Below, piece by piece: positions 15,001 to 27,500 of a stretch of 64,000 bases of DNA (position 1 is its first letter; each line of letters opens with the position of its first letter). The notes beneath the pieces were generated by a model. It saw nothing but the letters and a program-made list of their open reading frames with translations, did no database searches and was not told the origin of the DNA. The position numbers and the translations under genes were made by a program. Location of the stretch: positions 9,895,001 through 9,959,000 of the forward strand of contig CM067529.1 of NCBI GenBank assembly GCA_034509925.1, written 5' to 3'. The DNA is from Hirudinaria manillensis (Eukaryota; Annelida; Clitellata; Hirudinida; Hirudinidae).

Positions 15001-17357
15001 TTTATAAATATTATAAATAGTTAGAGATGTAAGTGGAGATTTGTATGTAAATTGTTTTTTTTTAAATTTAAGTTTAGGAGTGATTTGTGAAACACACTTG
15101 ATAGTGATGATGATGATGATGATGGCGATGATGATTTTGATGATTACAGGTGCTGAGGAAGGCTGAAAGTCACTTGGAAAGCGTCCATTCTGTGAAGGTC
15201 ATTGGTTGTAAGAACCTGGATGAGGTGCAAGTCAGCATGAACTCACTCAGGAATTTTGAGTATTTGCTCAAGGTAATTACTACGACTGTCTGTGCGCATT
15301 GTCCTGTTAGATGTTCCATTTATAACGGGTTTAAGTGCTAATAACTTGTTCTTGACTATTGAATATTGCACGTCAATCATAGCCGGCTTGGTACTTGAAA
15401 ACGTTATTTCAGTCGCTGATGCAAGAGCACGAAGCCTTGTCCAGGGAGGTCAGGAAATCCCGAGAGATGTCGTCTTCCTCCGCTTCTTCCGACTTGCCGA
15501 CCATCGACGGGGAGGAGTTCGCGACGTCCGTGACGACGATAGAAAGCAGCGTCGACGGAGAAGCGGCGACGCTTCCCTCCGAGTCGGAGGTAGTCGAACG
15601 ACTGGCGTCGGAAACGTTGGAGACGACGGCCAGGTCCGTCACGGTGTTTTCGGACGTCGAGAGGAGTCTCCGCTTTGCATTCCAACAACTCCAGAAAACT
15701 CAGGAAGCCATCTTGGCATTGGACAAGGTATGGCCAGTAGAATGTTTTATAGCTTGGAGTGTAGATGCTTCTTCTCACTTGTTTATAACAATAAGTTTTG
15801 TTGCCATACGTTTCTTTTGCATTTGAAACGTCATTTGTTCATCTCTAATCTTGCTTAACGATCGGTTATTGTTTTTTTTTTCTGAGGCTGATAGTTGAGC
15901 TAATAACGTTCGGTTATAATTCCTGCTTGTTGTAACCATAACATCATCATAACCATCACCACCACCGCCATCGTCGTCGTCGGTCAAAGAAGTCGATTAG
16001 AGAGCAGCCGATCTCTCATGTTGCACCTTCTCCTCAATGGTGGTTGTAGGCGATTGATTGGAAAAGGAAAGGAGGAGAGCTCTTGTGCAGGCATTCGCAT
16101 CTTCCTTTCGATGCAAAGACCAGCAGCGAATGCCAGGAAATTGCAAACCATTTGAAGTCCTTCAAAGAAACTTTCGGCATCCTCGAGTTTCCCGATGTTT
16201 CCTCTTTTCAGTCCGCTTTCTCGGAAGTTCTCGACGACTCTGCATTGGTTTGTGTACTCGTTTTTGGTACATTTCTGTGTGTGTGTGTGTGTTTTAGAAT
16301 GCATTGCACATCTGCATGTGATTTGATCTCCTTGAGGGTATACTCCTTGGTATTGGTTTACAAACACAACACCCTGCTATTATAACTGCTGCTGCTATTG
16401 CAAACCATTTGGTAATGATTGAAAATTCATCAGGAAACAGTCAAAAAGGTTTATGCTGAGCTCTCCACAGTGCAAGGGAAAATCGACGAGTTGATGGAGA
16501 AATTGATTCAAAAAGAGTCCGACTTGAAAGAAATCGAGATCCTGGAAGCCTTGAGACTCCAGAGACTCGAATCTTTGGAGGTCAACGAGGATTCAAAATC
16601 CGTCGACTCGATGGAAGAGCCCAATGCCGAAGAAGCAGAAACGACCTCTTCGAAAAAGGAGGCCCAATCCTTGCCTCCGACTAAAGGCAGAAAATTCCCT
16701 CAGGCGAAGATCGTGGTGGACTCGAGGATAATTCCCGGGATGCTGAACGACAAGAACATCTGCCAGAGACTGGACATCATAAATGCTTCCAGGAACCACT
16801 ACCATGCTTCCTATACCAGCGAGGATGGCATCGATAACAAGGACAGAAGGTTCCAACTCCTTGACATTAAACAAAGCTCTTCCATGGACGACATGGTAGG
16901 ATTGGTCGGGTGCTTGTGACATCCCCTCGTGGGGACGTTTCATTCCATCGAATGACGTTGCATTCTTCTGTTTATTAGAATTATAAGTTGTTAGCCGTGA
17001 CAATAATTCGTTAAGTTATAATTAATTATGTTCAAGTCTCGGTTTCAAGGTTTTTGGTTTCGTTAGTTTCTTACATCTGCTCGACTAACAACTTTCCGTT
17101 GTGGCTTTGCATTTTTGAAATAATTTGTCAGGTCGAATGCTTTAAGTCATGAATATTCATTAGTTTTCTCAGGACCCAGGATTGGCTTTCCTGGTGTCAC
17201 GATTATTAATGATTATTGATGAAGTCATGAATATTAATCAGGAGAAGTACATACCACCGAGGCTAAGAGAGGATCTAGTAGGAATTCAACCCGTGCCTGA
17301 TTCTGGAACCATCCGAAGGAAAAGAAGGTAATGGTGATGATGGTGATGGTGTTATGG

Positions 17358-17398
<41 letters not shown>

Positions 17399-19538
17399 GT
17401 GGTGGTGGATGGTGATGATGACGACTGAATTGAACTTTGTATTTTTGTCTTGGAAGTGCTTGTGACAGTGAAGGTTTTGAGTTATTAAATTATTTTGTCC
17501 CCGAATCTGAGAACCAAGGTGGTTATTTAAGCTTGTTCTCGTGACAATGAGAAACCTGATTAGCTTGATAATTATCATAATGCATGCAATTTTCTACAAC
17601 TTCTATGGTTCCACTAATTATAAGAAGGAACATTTAATATTAAATTAATTAATTAATAAATAAATAAATAAGAATGCCAGCAGCTCAGATGTTGGAAATT
17701 TCCAACGACAAAGCTGGAAAATCCTGTCTTGTGATCGACTGAACATTTTTTTAAAAGAAGCATAAATTTATGGTGGTGATGATGATAGTGGTTATCAAGC
17801 CAGCAGTGATGATGACGATGGTTCTTAGTCAGAATATTCCTTTTCACATTTCATAAGTCCATAAATCACAGCCACGTGAAGCTCTTACATCATTTCGTAT
17901 TAAATCAGGATTAAAACAGCTTTAAATGTCAATTGTTTCGTGTAAATGTGTTTTTAATTAACATCGTTTGGAAAAGTACCTGTGGTTTGGTGGTCCTTTG
18001 TTTGATCTGCATTTCATTTCAACGGTTTATTTTATGTATTTCATAAAATTCACCAGAAGCAAGGCAACAAAATAATACTAATTAACATAATTAATTACAA
18101 TTAATGGTTATATAATATAACATGGTTTGTGATAACAATTATGTCATTATTATTAATTCAGAATTGTTGAAATCATCACCTTGTATAGCAAATATAGGTT
18201 GATGAATATTCTTGATGATGATGATGGTGGTGGTGGTGATGATGATGATGATGATGACCCTTCAATTGCAGTCATGTCATCCAGGAGCTCATAGAAACAG
18301 AAAGGGCATATACGAGCGACTTAAAGAATATAATTGAGGTATAATTGTTTAAAATTCAAAATAAAATTGCTTTAATCCATTGCTAGAGTCTGGTTTTAGT
18401 TAGGCTTAGTTAAGCAGTACTAATAAAAATATAAGTTTCACTTTATAAAACTTAAAAAATATTTTGTGACCAGGGTTATTACGATCAATTTGACAACGCT
18501 GAACTTCAAGATCTGATCCCAAGGGAATTGATGGACAAAAGGAACGTCTTGTTTGGAAACATTAAAGACATTTATGCTTTTCATTCTCAGTTAGTTTTGA
18601 CCTTCAAATGTCTCGTTGAGTCTTGAGTTGGCATTTTGCTTGTCTGAGCATGTGCAGTGTTTTCCCTGTGTGCGAATCTGTGTGTGTGTGTGTGTTTGTG
18701 TGTGCTTGTGAGCATGTGTTTGTGAGGGGAATGATGTGCAAAGAAAACTGAAAGGGTATCAATATGTTCACAGATCACTCATTGTAGAATAAATCTGGTT
18801 TACTTGATTATTATTATTGTTATTATCATCACAGGCCATCTTTTACTTATTAATATTATTACTATTGTAGCTGTTGTTGTTATTATCATTGTTATTAACT
18901 TTATATTATTTAATTTTTCGGTTGTAATATTACAAGTTCTTAAAAAATATATAAAAAAAAGTTTATTTTATATTTTAGTCATCGTTTAGGCATATTATAT
19001 TAATATATTCTATAATTATCTTGATATTGTTTTATAGTATCTGTTTATAGTTTAATTTTAAAGATATTTGAGAATATTTGGAATATGTTTCAATGATTTG
19101 ATGGTGTGTTTATTTAAAAGAAAAAAGGAATTAATTGCAATCACTTGCAAAATGCAAGTTGGTGATCCAAGGTTGGTGAGCCAAGGAAGGAGTCATAGAT
19201 ATTTTAAGTTCTCATATTGCATTACATTGGTGTAATGGGTGGGGCTTTTTATTTCACACGTACATTGAGTTGGTGATGATGACGACGACGATGATGTTGA
19301 TGATAATGACGACGTTGATGATGATCCAATTTAAACAAGGATAGCATTTATCGTATGTTGTATATGCAAAACCCAACTTCTGTCAATGCATTTTTTTCAC
19401 TTAATAATTTTCAGATCATTCGTAATTGTTTTTATGAAATAATTTGGTAACAAAATACATTATAATAAAGCTCTAATAAGTACTTTTGAATTAAAATATG
19501 AAATCATTCTCAGGATCTTAATAAGAGCATTATTAATG

Positions 19539-19605
<67 letters not shown>

Positions 19606-22600
19606 GCCCTAGTTGTCAGAACACTTGTGATCTTTCATAGATCTTGTAGGATATTTTAAAATAAATTATTAATAATTTTAATAAATGATATGTTTTGTAG
19701 GATATTTTTAAAAAGTCTTGAAGCCTGCGAGAGTCGAGCATGTGACGTTGGAAAGTGTTTCGTAGAAAATGTAAGTTTAAGTAACCTTTGTAACCTCTTA
19801 ATTAATTAATTCTGCACTTCATTTGGAGGTCATGCCCTCATTGAGATTACATTACAGCCTAATGGTTCTAATTATTTATTAAGGGTATAATAATAATAAT
19901 ACTAGTCATAATTGAGATTATATTATAGACTAGTGCTTTTAATTGTTTATTAAAGGAGTAATAATAATAATAGTTATACCATAATAAAATAATAATTTAT
20001 ATATACTTAATTATAGTAATATATAATAATAATAATAGTTGAGATTATATTGTGTGGTTCTAATTATTTATCAAGGGTGTAATAATAATAATAATAATAA
20101 TGTTTATTAATATGAAATTTTCATTTTCACAGAAGGAAAGACTGAATCTGTACAGCATTTATTGCCAAAACAAGATACAAGCAGAGCATCTCATTGAAAA
20201 AGTTGGTGACAACAACCCATTCTTCAGGGTGAGTAGTCACATTCAGTACAGATAATTAACATTCATATATATAATGCTATATAAAGGTAACTAATTAATA
20301 TTTATTAACTATTTAATATTCAACTAATTAATATTTATTAACCATTCAGGAATGTCAGAAAAGACTTAACCATCCTCTTCCATTCAGTTCTTACATCCTG
20401 AAACCCGTCCAAAGAATAACAAAGTACCACCTGCTGTTGAAGGTGAGTCGATTTAATTTTGTTTCATATTTCATTTTTATTTTAAGAGTTTTAAATAAAA
20501 TTATTTCCTAAATAAAAAGTGATTAATTAATAACAGATAATTGTAATAAGTGTTGGACTAGATGAACCTGCCTGGGTGATTTTAAAGCACCATGCTGGTC
20601 GCAATGTGATCCCAATTTGAAACCATTTCTATGTTTCATCTCAAACCCTGAAAATCTTGAAAGCATTGATTTTTTATCGGCTTAATTCGATGCAGGAATT
20701 GGTCCGAATGACGACCAACCAATCGGAGACCAGCGATCTGAAGAGGGCGATCATGGCCATCTGCGACGTGCTCAGATACGTCAACAACTCCATGCATCAA
20801 CTCTCCATCACTGGCTTCCCTGTGAGCTTTGAATTCCTTAATGATATGATATTTCTTCTTCTTGTTGATGTTTTAGAACGAGTTATTAATTTAATTATTA
20901 ATTTTCATGAACCTTGTAATTATATGCCTGATACTTAACCATTATTTATTCTCACATAATGAAAATCTATAGTCAAATATTGCAACTACCAATTTAATAT
21001 TTGCATCAAAAATATTCCCAGAGGAATAAAAACCAGAGCTAAAAAAAAAACTTTAAACTTCCAGGGCAACCTGGTGGATCAGGGTAGGCTCCTAATCCAG
21101 GGCACTTTAGAGGTGAGCATGGAGAAGAGAAAGGACAGAGGAAGCAGCATGAAGCAAACCTTCCACAAGAGACAGGTCTTCCTCTACGACAAGTGCATCC
21201 TGTTCTGCAAAAGGAAGGATTCTCCGACTAACCTCATCTCCTATGCTTTCAAGTGCTTGCTGAAGGTGAACTGACTGCTCTGGGGGTTTTGTTGTTGTTG
21301 TTGTTTTTGTGCTTGACTTTTTAAAGGTAATCCTACATCTATGGTCTGAAGTAATTTCGTGATTATATTTCTGGAGCATATTTAAAGCTTCCTTTTATAA
21401 CCGTAATTTTGTTGTTGTTGCATCTCATATCGGTAATGTGATTATTACCTATTATTATTATTATTATAATATACACATTTTTCCTTCTTCTTGGCTTCAT
21501 TGCCGCTGAGGAAGGAATGCTGAGCACTGGTAGTGCTCTCAGTGATTCACCCAAGAACTCTCAGAAGAATGTGGGCAGTGCCCAGCAAGGAGATCTTCTG
21601 AATCTCCGAAGTCTTTGGTCGTCCTGGTATCAACTCTACATACTTTGAAAAGTCTTTTCTTAGCGTTCTGAGCGCTCCTACAATTACCGGAACGACTTTA
21701 GACTTCACTTTCCACATCCAGTTAATTTCAATCTCCAGGTCCTTGTATCTGCTAATTTTTTCAGCTTCTTTAAGCGCGATGTTTTTATCATCCGGGACTG
21801 AAACATCGATTAGCATGCAAGACTTGGATTTCCTGTCATGGATAACAATGTCAGGTCTGTTGGCCGATATTTTCCTGTCCGTGATAATTGTGTAGTCCCA
21901 TAGAATGGTGCAATCTTTTATATTCGTCACACTTTGGGGTGTGTGCTCGTACCATTTCTTTGGAACTTCCCATCCTAGCTCACGGCATACAACCCAGTGA
22001 ATGTAACTGGCCACCTTATTATGTCGGTGCAAATATTCAGTTTCTGCTAACACAATGCATCCCGACATTATGGCTTATCATTTGTTGGGCCTTGCCACAG
22101 ATTCTGCAATTGCCATCTATCTGCTGCTTCAATATCATTCGTTGATGATATCATGTCTGGTCTTGAGCTGCCATGATCAAACTTTCAGTTTTGCCTTTGA
22201 GCCCAGCGCTTCTTAACCAAGCACAGCTTGCTTCTTTGTCCATGCAATGCTTTTCTAAGTTACAAAAGAATTGTCCATGCATGGTCTTTTCCCTCAATTC
22301 ATTTATTCTCTCCTTCTCCATGTTGTCCTTTAACATTTCTTTCACGGATGTTTGAACTGTGGGCAAAGGCAAATATTTATTTTTAATTTTTTGCTTCCTT
22401 AAGGAGAGAATATTTTGCCTTCCCTGCTTCATGCTTTTTGACAAGACTACAGAGCCTGTCTTTGCCCTGTTCAATATAATCACTCAAGTTAACCATGGAG
22501 TGGCTGTAGGCAGACATCAGTTGGATAAGTCCCCGGCCTCCATTGCGTCTTTTAATGTAGAGTCGACTAACATCTCCTTTGGGTGATGAAGTCCATGCAT

Positions 22601-23811
22601 CATCAGCAACTTTCGAGTCTTGTGATCCATTTTGTCGATTTCAGACTTTCTCTGATCAATTATGCCAAAGCTATAGGTGAGCACTGGAATTTCCAAAGCA
22701 TTAATTAAAGATAACTTGTTCTTGGAATTCAACTTTGATCTGAGAATGAGACGCACCCTACGGTAATACTCCCTGGCTATTTTCTCCTTCATTTCAGGAT
22801 GTTTAATGTCACCATTCTCATCGATTCCAAGATATTTGTACGCCTCCTCTTCGTTAAGGCTCTGAATTGAATTGTGATCATCAAATGGCATGTTTCGGCT
22901 TTTGATCTGCTTGCCTCTCTTCATTATAGCTACGGCACACTTGTCTAAACCGAACTCCATGCAAATGTCATCAGTAAACGTTTTGACTGTGGTTAGGGCC
23001 TTGTTAAGTTGGGTTTCTGTTTTAGTAAATATTTTTAGATCATCCATGTAAAGTAAATGAGATATTTGTTCTTTTGGTTCTATTTCATATCCTACTTTTA
23101 ATTTATTTAGCATATTTGATAAGGGTACTAAAGCCAAACAGAAAGGGAGGGGTGAGAGAGAGTCACCTTGGAAGATTCCTCTCTTAATGCTTATTCTATT
23201 GGTTTTTATGTTTTATTATTATTATTATTATCATCATTGTCATTATTTTCTATTATTAGTGTCATCATTATTTCATCACTATGTTCTAAAAAAGGAACTT
23301 GTTTACTCGTGGACATTCAGACGGACGAAGTGGGTCCTCTGGTGGAGTCCCCGAAGGGAGGAGACGATCGAAGGTTCGAGTTGTGGTCCAAGAACGAGGT
23401 TTGGAGTTTCGTGGCTTCCTCGTCAGATGAAAAGATGGATTGGGTGGAGGAGATCAAAAAGGTCCTCTATGAGCAGATGGATCATCTCAGAGGTTAAATT
23501 ACTTAAAATCCTTACAAATATCGTCCTATTAATTCTTGAAAGTTTCGTACAGCTTTGCTTCGTTTATTTGCATTAAAACGTTTGCCATTCATTCTTTTTA
23601 TTATTCTTTTTTTGTCTTTCAAGCAACTCACAAGAAGCTCAGAGAAGAAACCTTGCAGACGTAGGTGATGCATTTCAATTGTCAAAACTTGCTGTTCGAT
23701 TCTTTAACTTCAAAATTTTTTAGATACAACAGCAAGGATTTCAGTTCGATGTTCTCCAACAAACCTGATTCACTGATCTCAAGTGACCTAGAAAGCTACA
23801 ATGATGCATGA
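12039..23811 (+). CDS. Dbl-family RhoGEF of the MCF2L/DBS type (CRAL-TRIO, central coiled region, DH, PH)
   Basis: About 22 exons encode a guanine nucleotide exchange factor for Rho-type GTPases, roughly 950-1000 aa. The CRAL-TRIO (Sec14) lobe is read from exons at about 12039-12102, 12441-12549, 12770-12856, 12973-13080 and 13814-13930, with phases that join; diagnostic motifs are [20 protein letters not shown] and [11 protein letters not shown]. Helical spectrin-like exons follow from 14.3 to 16.9 kb. The DH domain starts at about 18.27 kb (ELIETERAY) and includes [13 protein letters not shown] and [16 protein letters not shown] near 20.4 kb. The PH domain is split by a long intron (21064-21265, then about 23315-23492). 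No C-terminal SH3 is present, unlike vertebrate MCF2L. The start codon at 12039 is the in-frame ATG nearest the CRAL-TRIO part; upstream exons are possible. AATAAA at 24074 fits the 3' end. The introns carry many GAT and ATT repeats. Confidence 0.87.
13255..13345 (-). repeat. Short interspersed element end (GCGCTATATAAAT-type), minus orientation
   Basis: An AAT run followed by CATTTATATAGCGCTGCAC and then a GAGCTACAGGGGCACC-like stretch. The reverse complement reappears at 14.03-14.09 kb. This looks like the microsatellite-tailed end of a SINE or MITE family, lying in a RhoGEF intron. Confidence 0.55.
14030..14090 (+). repeat. Short interspersed element end, plus orientation
   Basis: Carries CTGTGTAGCTCATGTGCAC, then GGTGCTATATAAATGATG and ATT units. 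It is the inverted counterpart of the copy at 13.26-13.35 kb, about 0.7 kb away in the next intron. Confidence 0.55.
19533..19604. repeat. (ATT)n microsatellite, over 20 units
   Basis: A nearly uninterrupted ATT tract inside an intron of the RhoGEF gene. Shorter ATT or GAT tracts lie in neighbouring introns (about 15.10, 17.35, 18.22, 19.28 and 20.08 kb). Confidence 0.95.
21480..23205 (-). mobile_element. 5'-truncated non-LTR retrotransposon with restriction-like endonuclease (R2/NeSL-like)
   Basis: Lies antisense in the RhoGEF intron that splits the PH domain. From its 5' side (23205) it begins within the reverse transcriptase at a [10 protein letters not shown]-type motif, then has the catalytic HLLYMDDLK near 23.05 kb. 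The thumb-like part (MDHKTRK) is followed by a linker, a CRICGK-type knuckle near 22.1 kb, and a C-terminal endonuclease with RPDIVIHD and LIDVSVPDD (21547-22068). A C-terminal PD-(D/E)XK nuclease places it with the R2/R4/NeSL-type LINEs and not with the APE-type ones. The reading frame changes at about 22.5 kb and several stops lie around 22.07-22.15 kb, so it is dead. The missing 5' part is typical of incomplete reverse transcription. Confidence 0.85.
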
Positions 23812-24073
23812 CCAAACCTGGAACCCATCTTACCAGTCACAATTTGGGGAATCATTTGTGTGCTCATAAGCCAATCTATTTTCTGTCCAGTTTGTAGACA
23901 TTCCATATTTCGATATTTGATTTCCTGCATTTTCTGAGGATCCGTTAGATTATTTTGTCTTTTTTTTTATATTTTGTTATTTTATTTTATAATCAGCTTG
24001 ATTTTGTGTCATTCTCCAAATTTGCCTGTTCAACATCAAGTTTTTGTTAATTGTTACACCGAGTCTCATTTCA

Positions 24074-24079
24074 AATAAA
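24074..24079 (+). terminator. Polyadenylation signal of the RhoGEF gene
   Basis: An AATAAA hexamer about 260 bases after the RhoGEF stop codon, in the right orientation. No cleavage site can be seen directly. Confidence 0.5.
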
Positions 24080-24179
24080 TTTTGAACCATTTTCAGAAAC
24101 TTTATGGTGTGTGCAAATCATCATCATGCCTGTGTGTTCAACAACCTTAATTGCACCTGATTGTTTCAATCACTTGAAC

Positions 24180-24459
24180 TTTTATTTCGGGTTGAATCGT
24201 AGGACCTCCTGAATTGTTTTGTTAACCCGACGCTCACCGGAAAATACTTGCTAGTCTTCGTCCTGCCGGGGTATGTGTCGATTCACAGACTAGTATTGAC
24301 GGGGGTGACGTTGTAAGCATAATTTTTGTTAACTTGAACCAAGGCAGATGTTTAAAGTTATGATAACAAACTCGTTTATGACGCGACTGTAATATTCTAA
24401 ATTCATGGTTGTACGATTGGCTTACCCTTGCGCTTGAGAAACAGCTGTGCGGACGCCAT
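24180..24459 (-). CDS. Possible tiny divergent two-exon gene (about 29 aa)
   Basis: Just upstream of CNOT3 on the opposite strand, an ATG in good context at 24459 (AAGATGGCGTCC) opens MASAQLFLKRK and then meets a strong donor (GTAAG at 24425). Joining to an acceptor near 24.30 kb keeps phase, gives a peptide ending in RRLASIFR, and reaches a TGA near 24.24 kb. An AATAAA lies downstream near 24.19 kb. The product is not recognised. It may be a true micropeptide, the first exons of a longer gene, or a non-coding divergent transcript from the CNOT3 promoter. Confidence 0.25.
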
Positions 24460-24592
24460 CTTCATAGTGTTGATTGCTCGGATGGTAAACAAATCGAATT
24501 TGTTAACTGATTTGAAATACGGATGGAGATGGCCCTCAGTAGAAGCTACGCTTAGTATTTGGCTCTGGCAGAAGACATACACAAAGTTGATA

Positions 24593-27500
24593 ATGGCTGA
24601 CAAGAGAAAACTACAGTGTAAATCTCTTGATATCTGTTTGTGATAACAGCGTCTATCTGTGTCTGTGTTGTCTACCTGAACAGATATTTAGGATCAAGGA
24701 TGCCAATTAAAACAATCTAAAAGCGGTTTTACTTTTAAACCTTACAGGCGAGATCGAGAGAACTCTCAAAAAGATTGTTGAAGGCATAGAAATTTTTGAT
24801 GATATGTGGGAAAAAGTGAGTTAATGACTGTTGCTGATGATCATCTGTTAATCGTCTGCTTGATCACAAATCAGGTTTGTACTGCTACAAATTGTAACAT
24901 GAAAGAGAAGCAGGAGGCTGAGTTAAAGAAAGAGATAAAAAAGCTTCAAGTATTTTTGAATTTATAAGCCTGTTTATTGTAATAGCTATTGGAAGTTCAC
25001 CCTTACAGTTTGACAGTGCATTGAATATTTTCCGTGATTAGAGAGCTTCTGATAAAATAATACAGTGAACATAGAGCACAAAAGCAAAAAACAATATTGG
25101 CAAAACTTAATTTTGACTTAATATTCATAGGATTGAAAATTATTGTGATTGGATAAGCTTATTGGATCAAAAGGCACAAATGATATTGGATTATTCAATC
25201 TAACATGCCCACGTAATGCAATGAGAAATTTCTGTTCTGCAGAGGCTCAGAGATTTTGTAAAAAACTGGCTAGCATCAAATGAAATCAAGGATAAAAATT
25301 CCCTTTTGGAGCACAAAAAGCTTATCGAACTTGTTAGTGATGAAGCTTGTTATCTCATCTAAGTTCTGTTTTGGTTGAATTGCTTTCATTACCTCCAGAA
25401 AATGGAGCAATTCAAAATTATCGAAAGAGAAACAAAGACGAAAGCATATTCAACAGTAGGATTGGGAGCAGCTGCTAAAGTTGATCCAAAGGAAAAAGAG
25501 AAGGATGACATAAGGAGCTGGTTGTCAGTTTGTATCGAGTTTATTAATTAAGTCTGTTTTTTTTTTGCTGGAGAAGTATAATTGGGAATCAATTTGCAGA
25601 GCCAAATTGGTGCTCTGAACTTGCAAGTTGATCAGATTGAAAGTGAAGTGGAATCGATTGTTAGTAAGAAGAAGAAACTTGAAAAGGAGGTATTTAATTA
25701 AATGAAATAATTATCGTATAATCATTATTATCATTAATATTACTGTCATGTTAATAATATAACCTTGTGATCAGAAACTTGAACAAGTTGAGAACTACAA
25801 ACAACATTTAGAACAGCATCGATTCCACATAGGGAGGCTGGAATTGACGATGAGATTAGTTGACAATGATGCTCTTGACCTACAAATGGTTTGTCGAATC
25901 TTCATCACCTATGATTCTTGTCAAACTCAACTGTGTATCAATTAAAAGTGTTTTCATAATTTTGGAGACTAGATATAATTTAGGATTGAATCAAAACATT
26001 AGATAAACAAGATAAAGGACAACGTGGAATACTACATTTCACTGGGTTACGACAATCCGATATCCTCTGAGGATTCCATGATGTTTCTATATGACGAGCT
26101 AAACTTGGACGAGGTTCGAATTGGATGAATTCCTTCGAGTTGACGTTGAAATTTGTCAAATCATCTCAAAACCTCAGGAGTCCGAAGCCCTTGGCAGCAA
26201 GTTGATGTCAAAGTTGTCTTACGACGGAGACGAGAGAATTTCCGAGACGTCCGACGCCGGTTGGGACAGCCTCCCGTCACCGATCAGCAGTCCTACCTTC
26301 CACCCGCTGAGATCCGTCTCCGTTAGAAAATTTCCAGTTCCTTGCTTTGAGTTTTTCCGAATTAATGTGTTGTTATTCGAGTGAAGATTTTGGAATCAAA
26401 TTTCAGGAAGAAGAGAAACCAAAAGTGGTGTCTCTCTTGTCTCTTGATTCAGTTAGTTTGCTGATGGGTTGACAGTTGTTTCAGTACATTTGTACATCAT
26501 CATCATGTACATTGATATACATGTACGATATCTTTCAATATAGTCTTGTGTAAAAGAACAGCAGATAAAATGATCTAAGTATTGCTTTGCAAACCTTTGA
26601 AATTGTACCAGTTAATCACATAATAAAGCGTGACAGAGAACAGAAACATTATTAATTAACAAATTAAAAAAACATTAGGTAATGTTTCTTGCGTTAAATT
26701 GATGTCTTGAGTGATTCATTCAGAATATGATACGTCATGCATGGATGGCAAATAAACAAGATAGCTTTGGACAAATCAAAGACTAAATAAAATTAATTTT
26801 ATGTTATTTTTTTTGTAAATATTCCTGTGACTGTGGAATTGTTGCAGAAACAGATGAATGGACCGACTCACCACCATCATCACCATCAGGCTCCGAAAAG
26901 CTCTTCTAATCACCACTTCAACGCCAAACATTTTAACGAAGGTGATAATATCCGTGATAACGGTGGCAATTGTCATAATCACAAATTATTTTCAAGAAAG
27001 TTTTCAGAGAAAATCCAATTATCTAATACTATGTCATCAATTCTCAGTAATGTTTATCAATTATTGATGAAAACAAACCCCCACAAAATTGCAAAATTAC
27101 TCGTTATTCCTCGAGCAGTGGGTTCAATAGAGATTCCTAAAAGTACTTCAGAAGAAACGAGGCGATCATCATCATCGTTGGTTTACGTCGCCAACACGTG
27201 AGTTGAATTCAACATCATAAAATATCTGTCTCAAAGGTTGATTTACGATTCTTTGCATCGAGTATGAAATTATTGATGAAAAAATATCTGCTTGTTTAAA
27301 GGTAGAACTTTATTGATGGAGCTGGGAATCATTTTGATTTCATTTGTAGGAAATTTTGCAAGCAAAAGTTTATTCAAACATTTAATTGGGGATAGCTGAG
27401 TGGGTGGCGTATTCTCAATCAACTCATCGCCACGAGTGCACTCAAGGAGTAGCGCTATATAAATGAAAGCACCCTTGAAGCTCTGCCTGCCTATGGGTGA

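Noticed and set aside
17234-17578. Histidine-run frame
   Set aside because: Translation of a GAT/GGT repeat on the antisense strand; no other protein character.
24220-24310. tRNA-like GC-rich stretch before CNOT3
   Set aside because: No cloverleaf arms or A/B boxes could be laid out.
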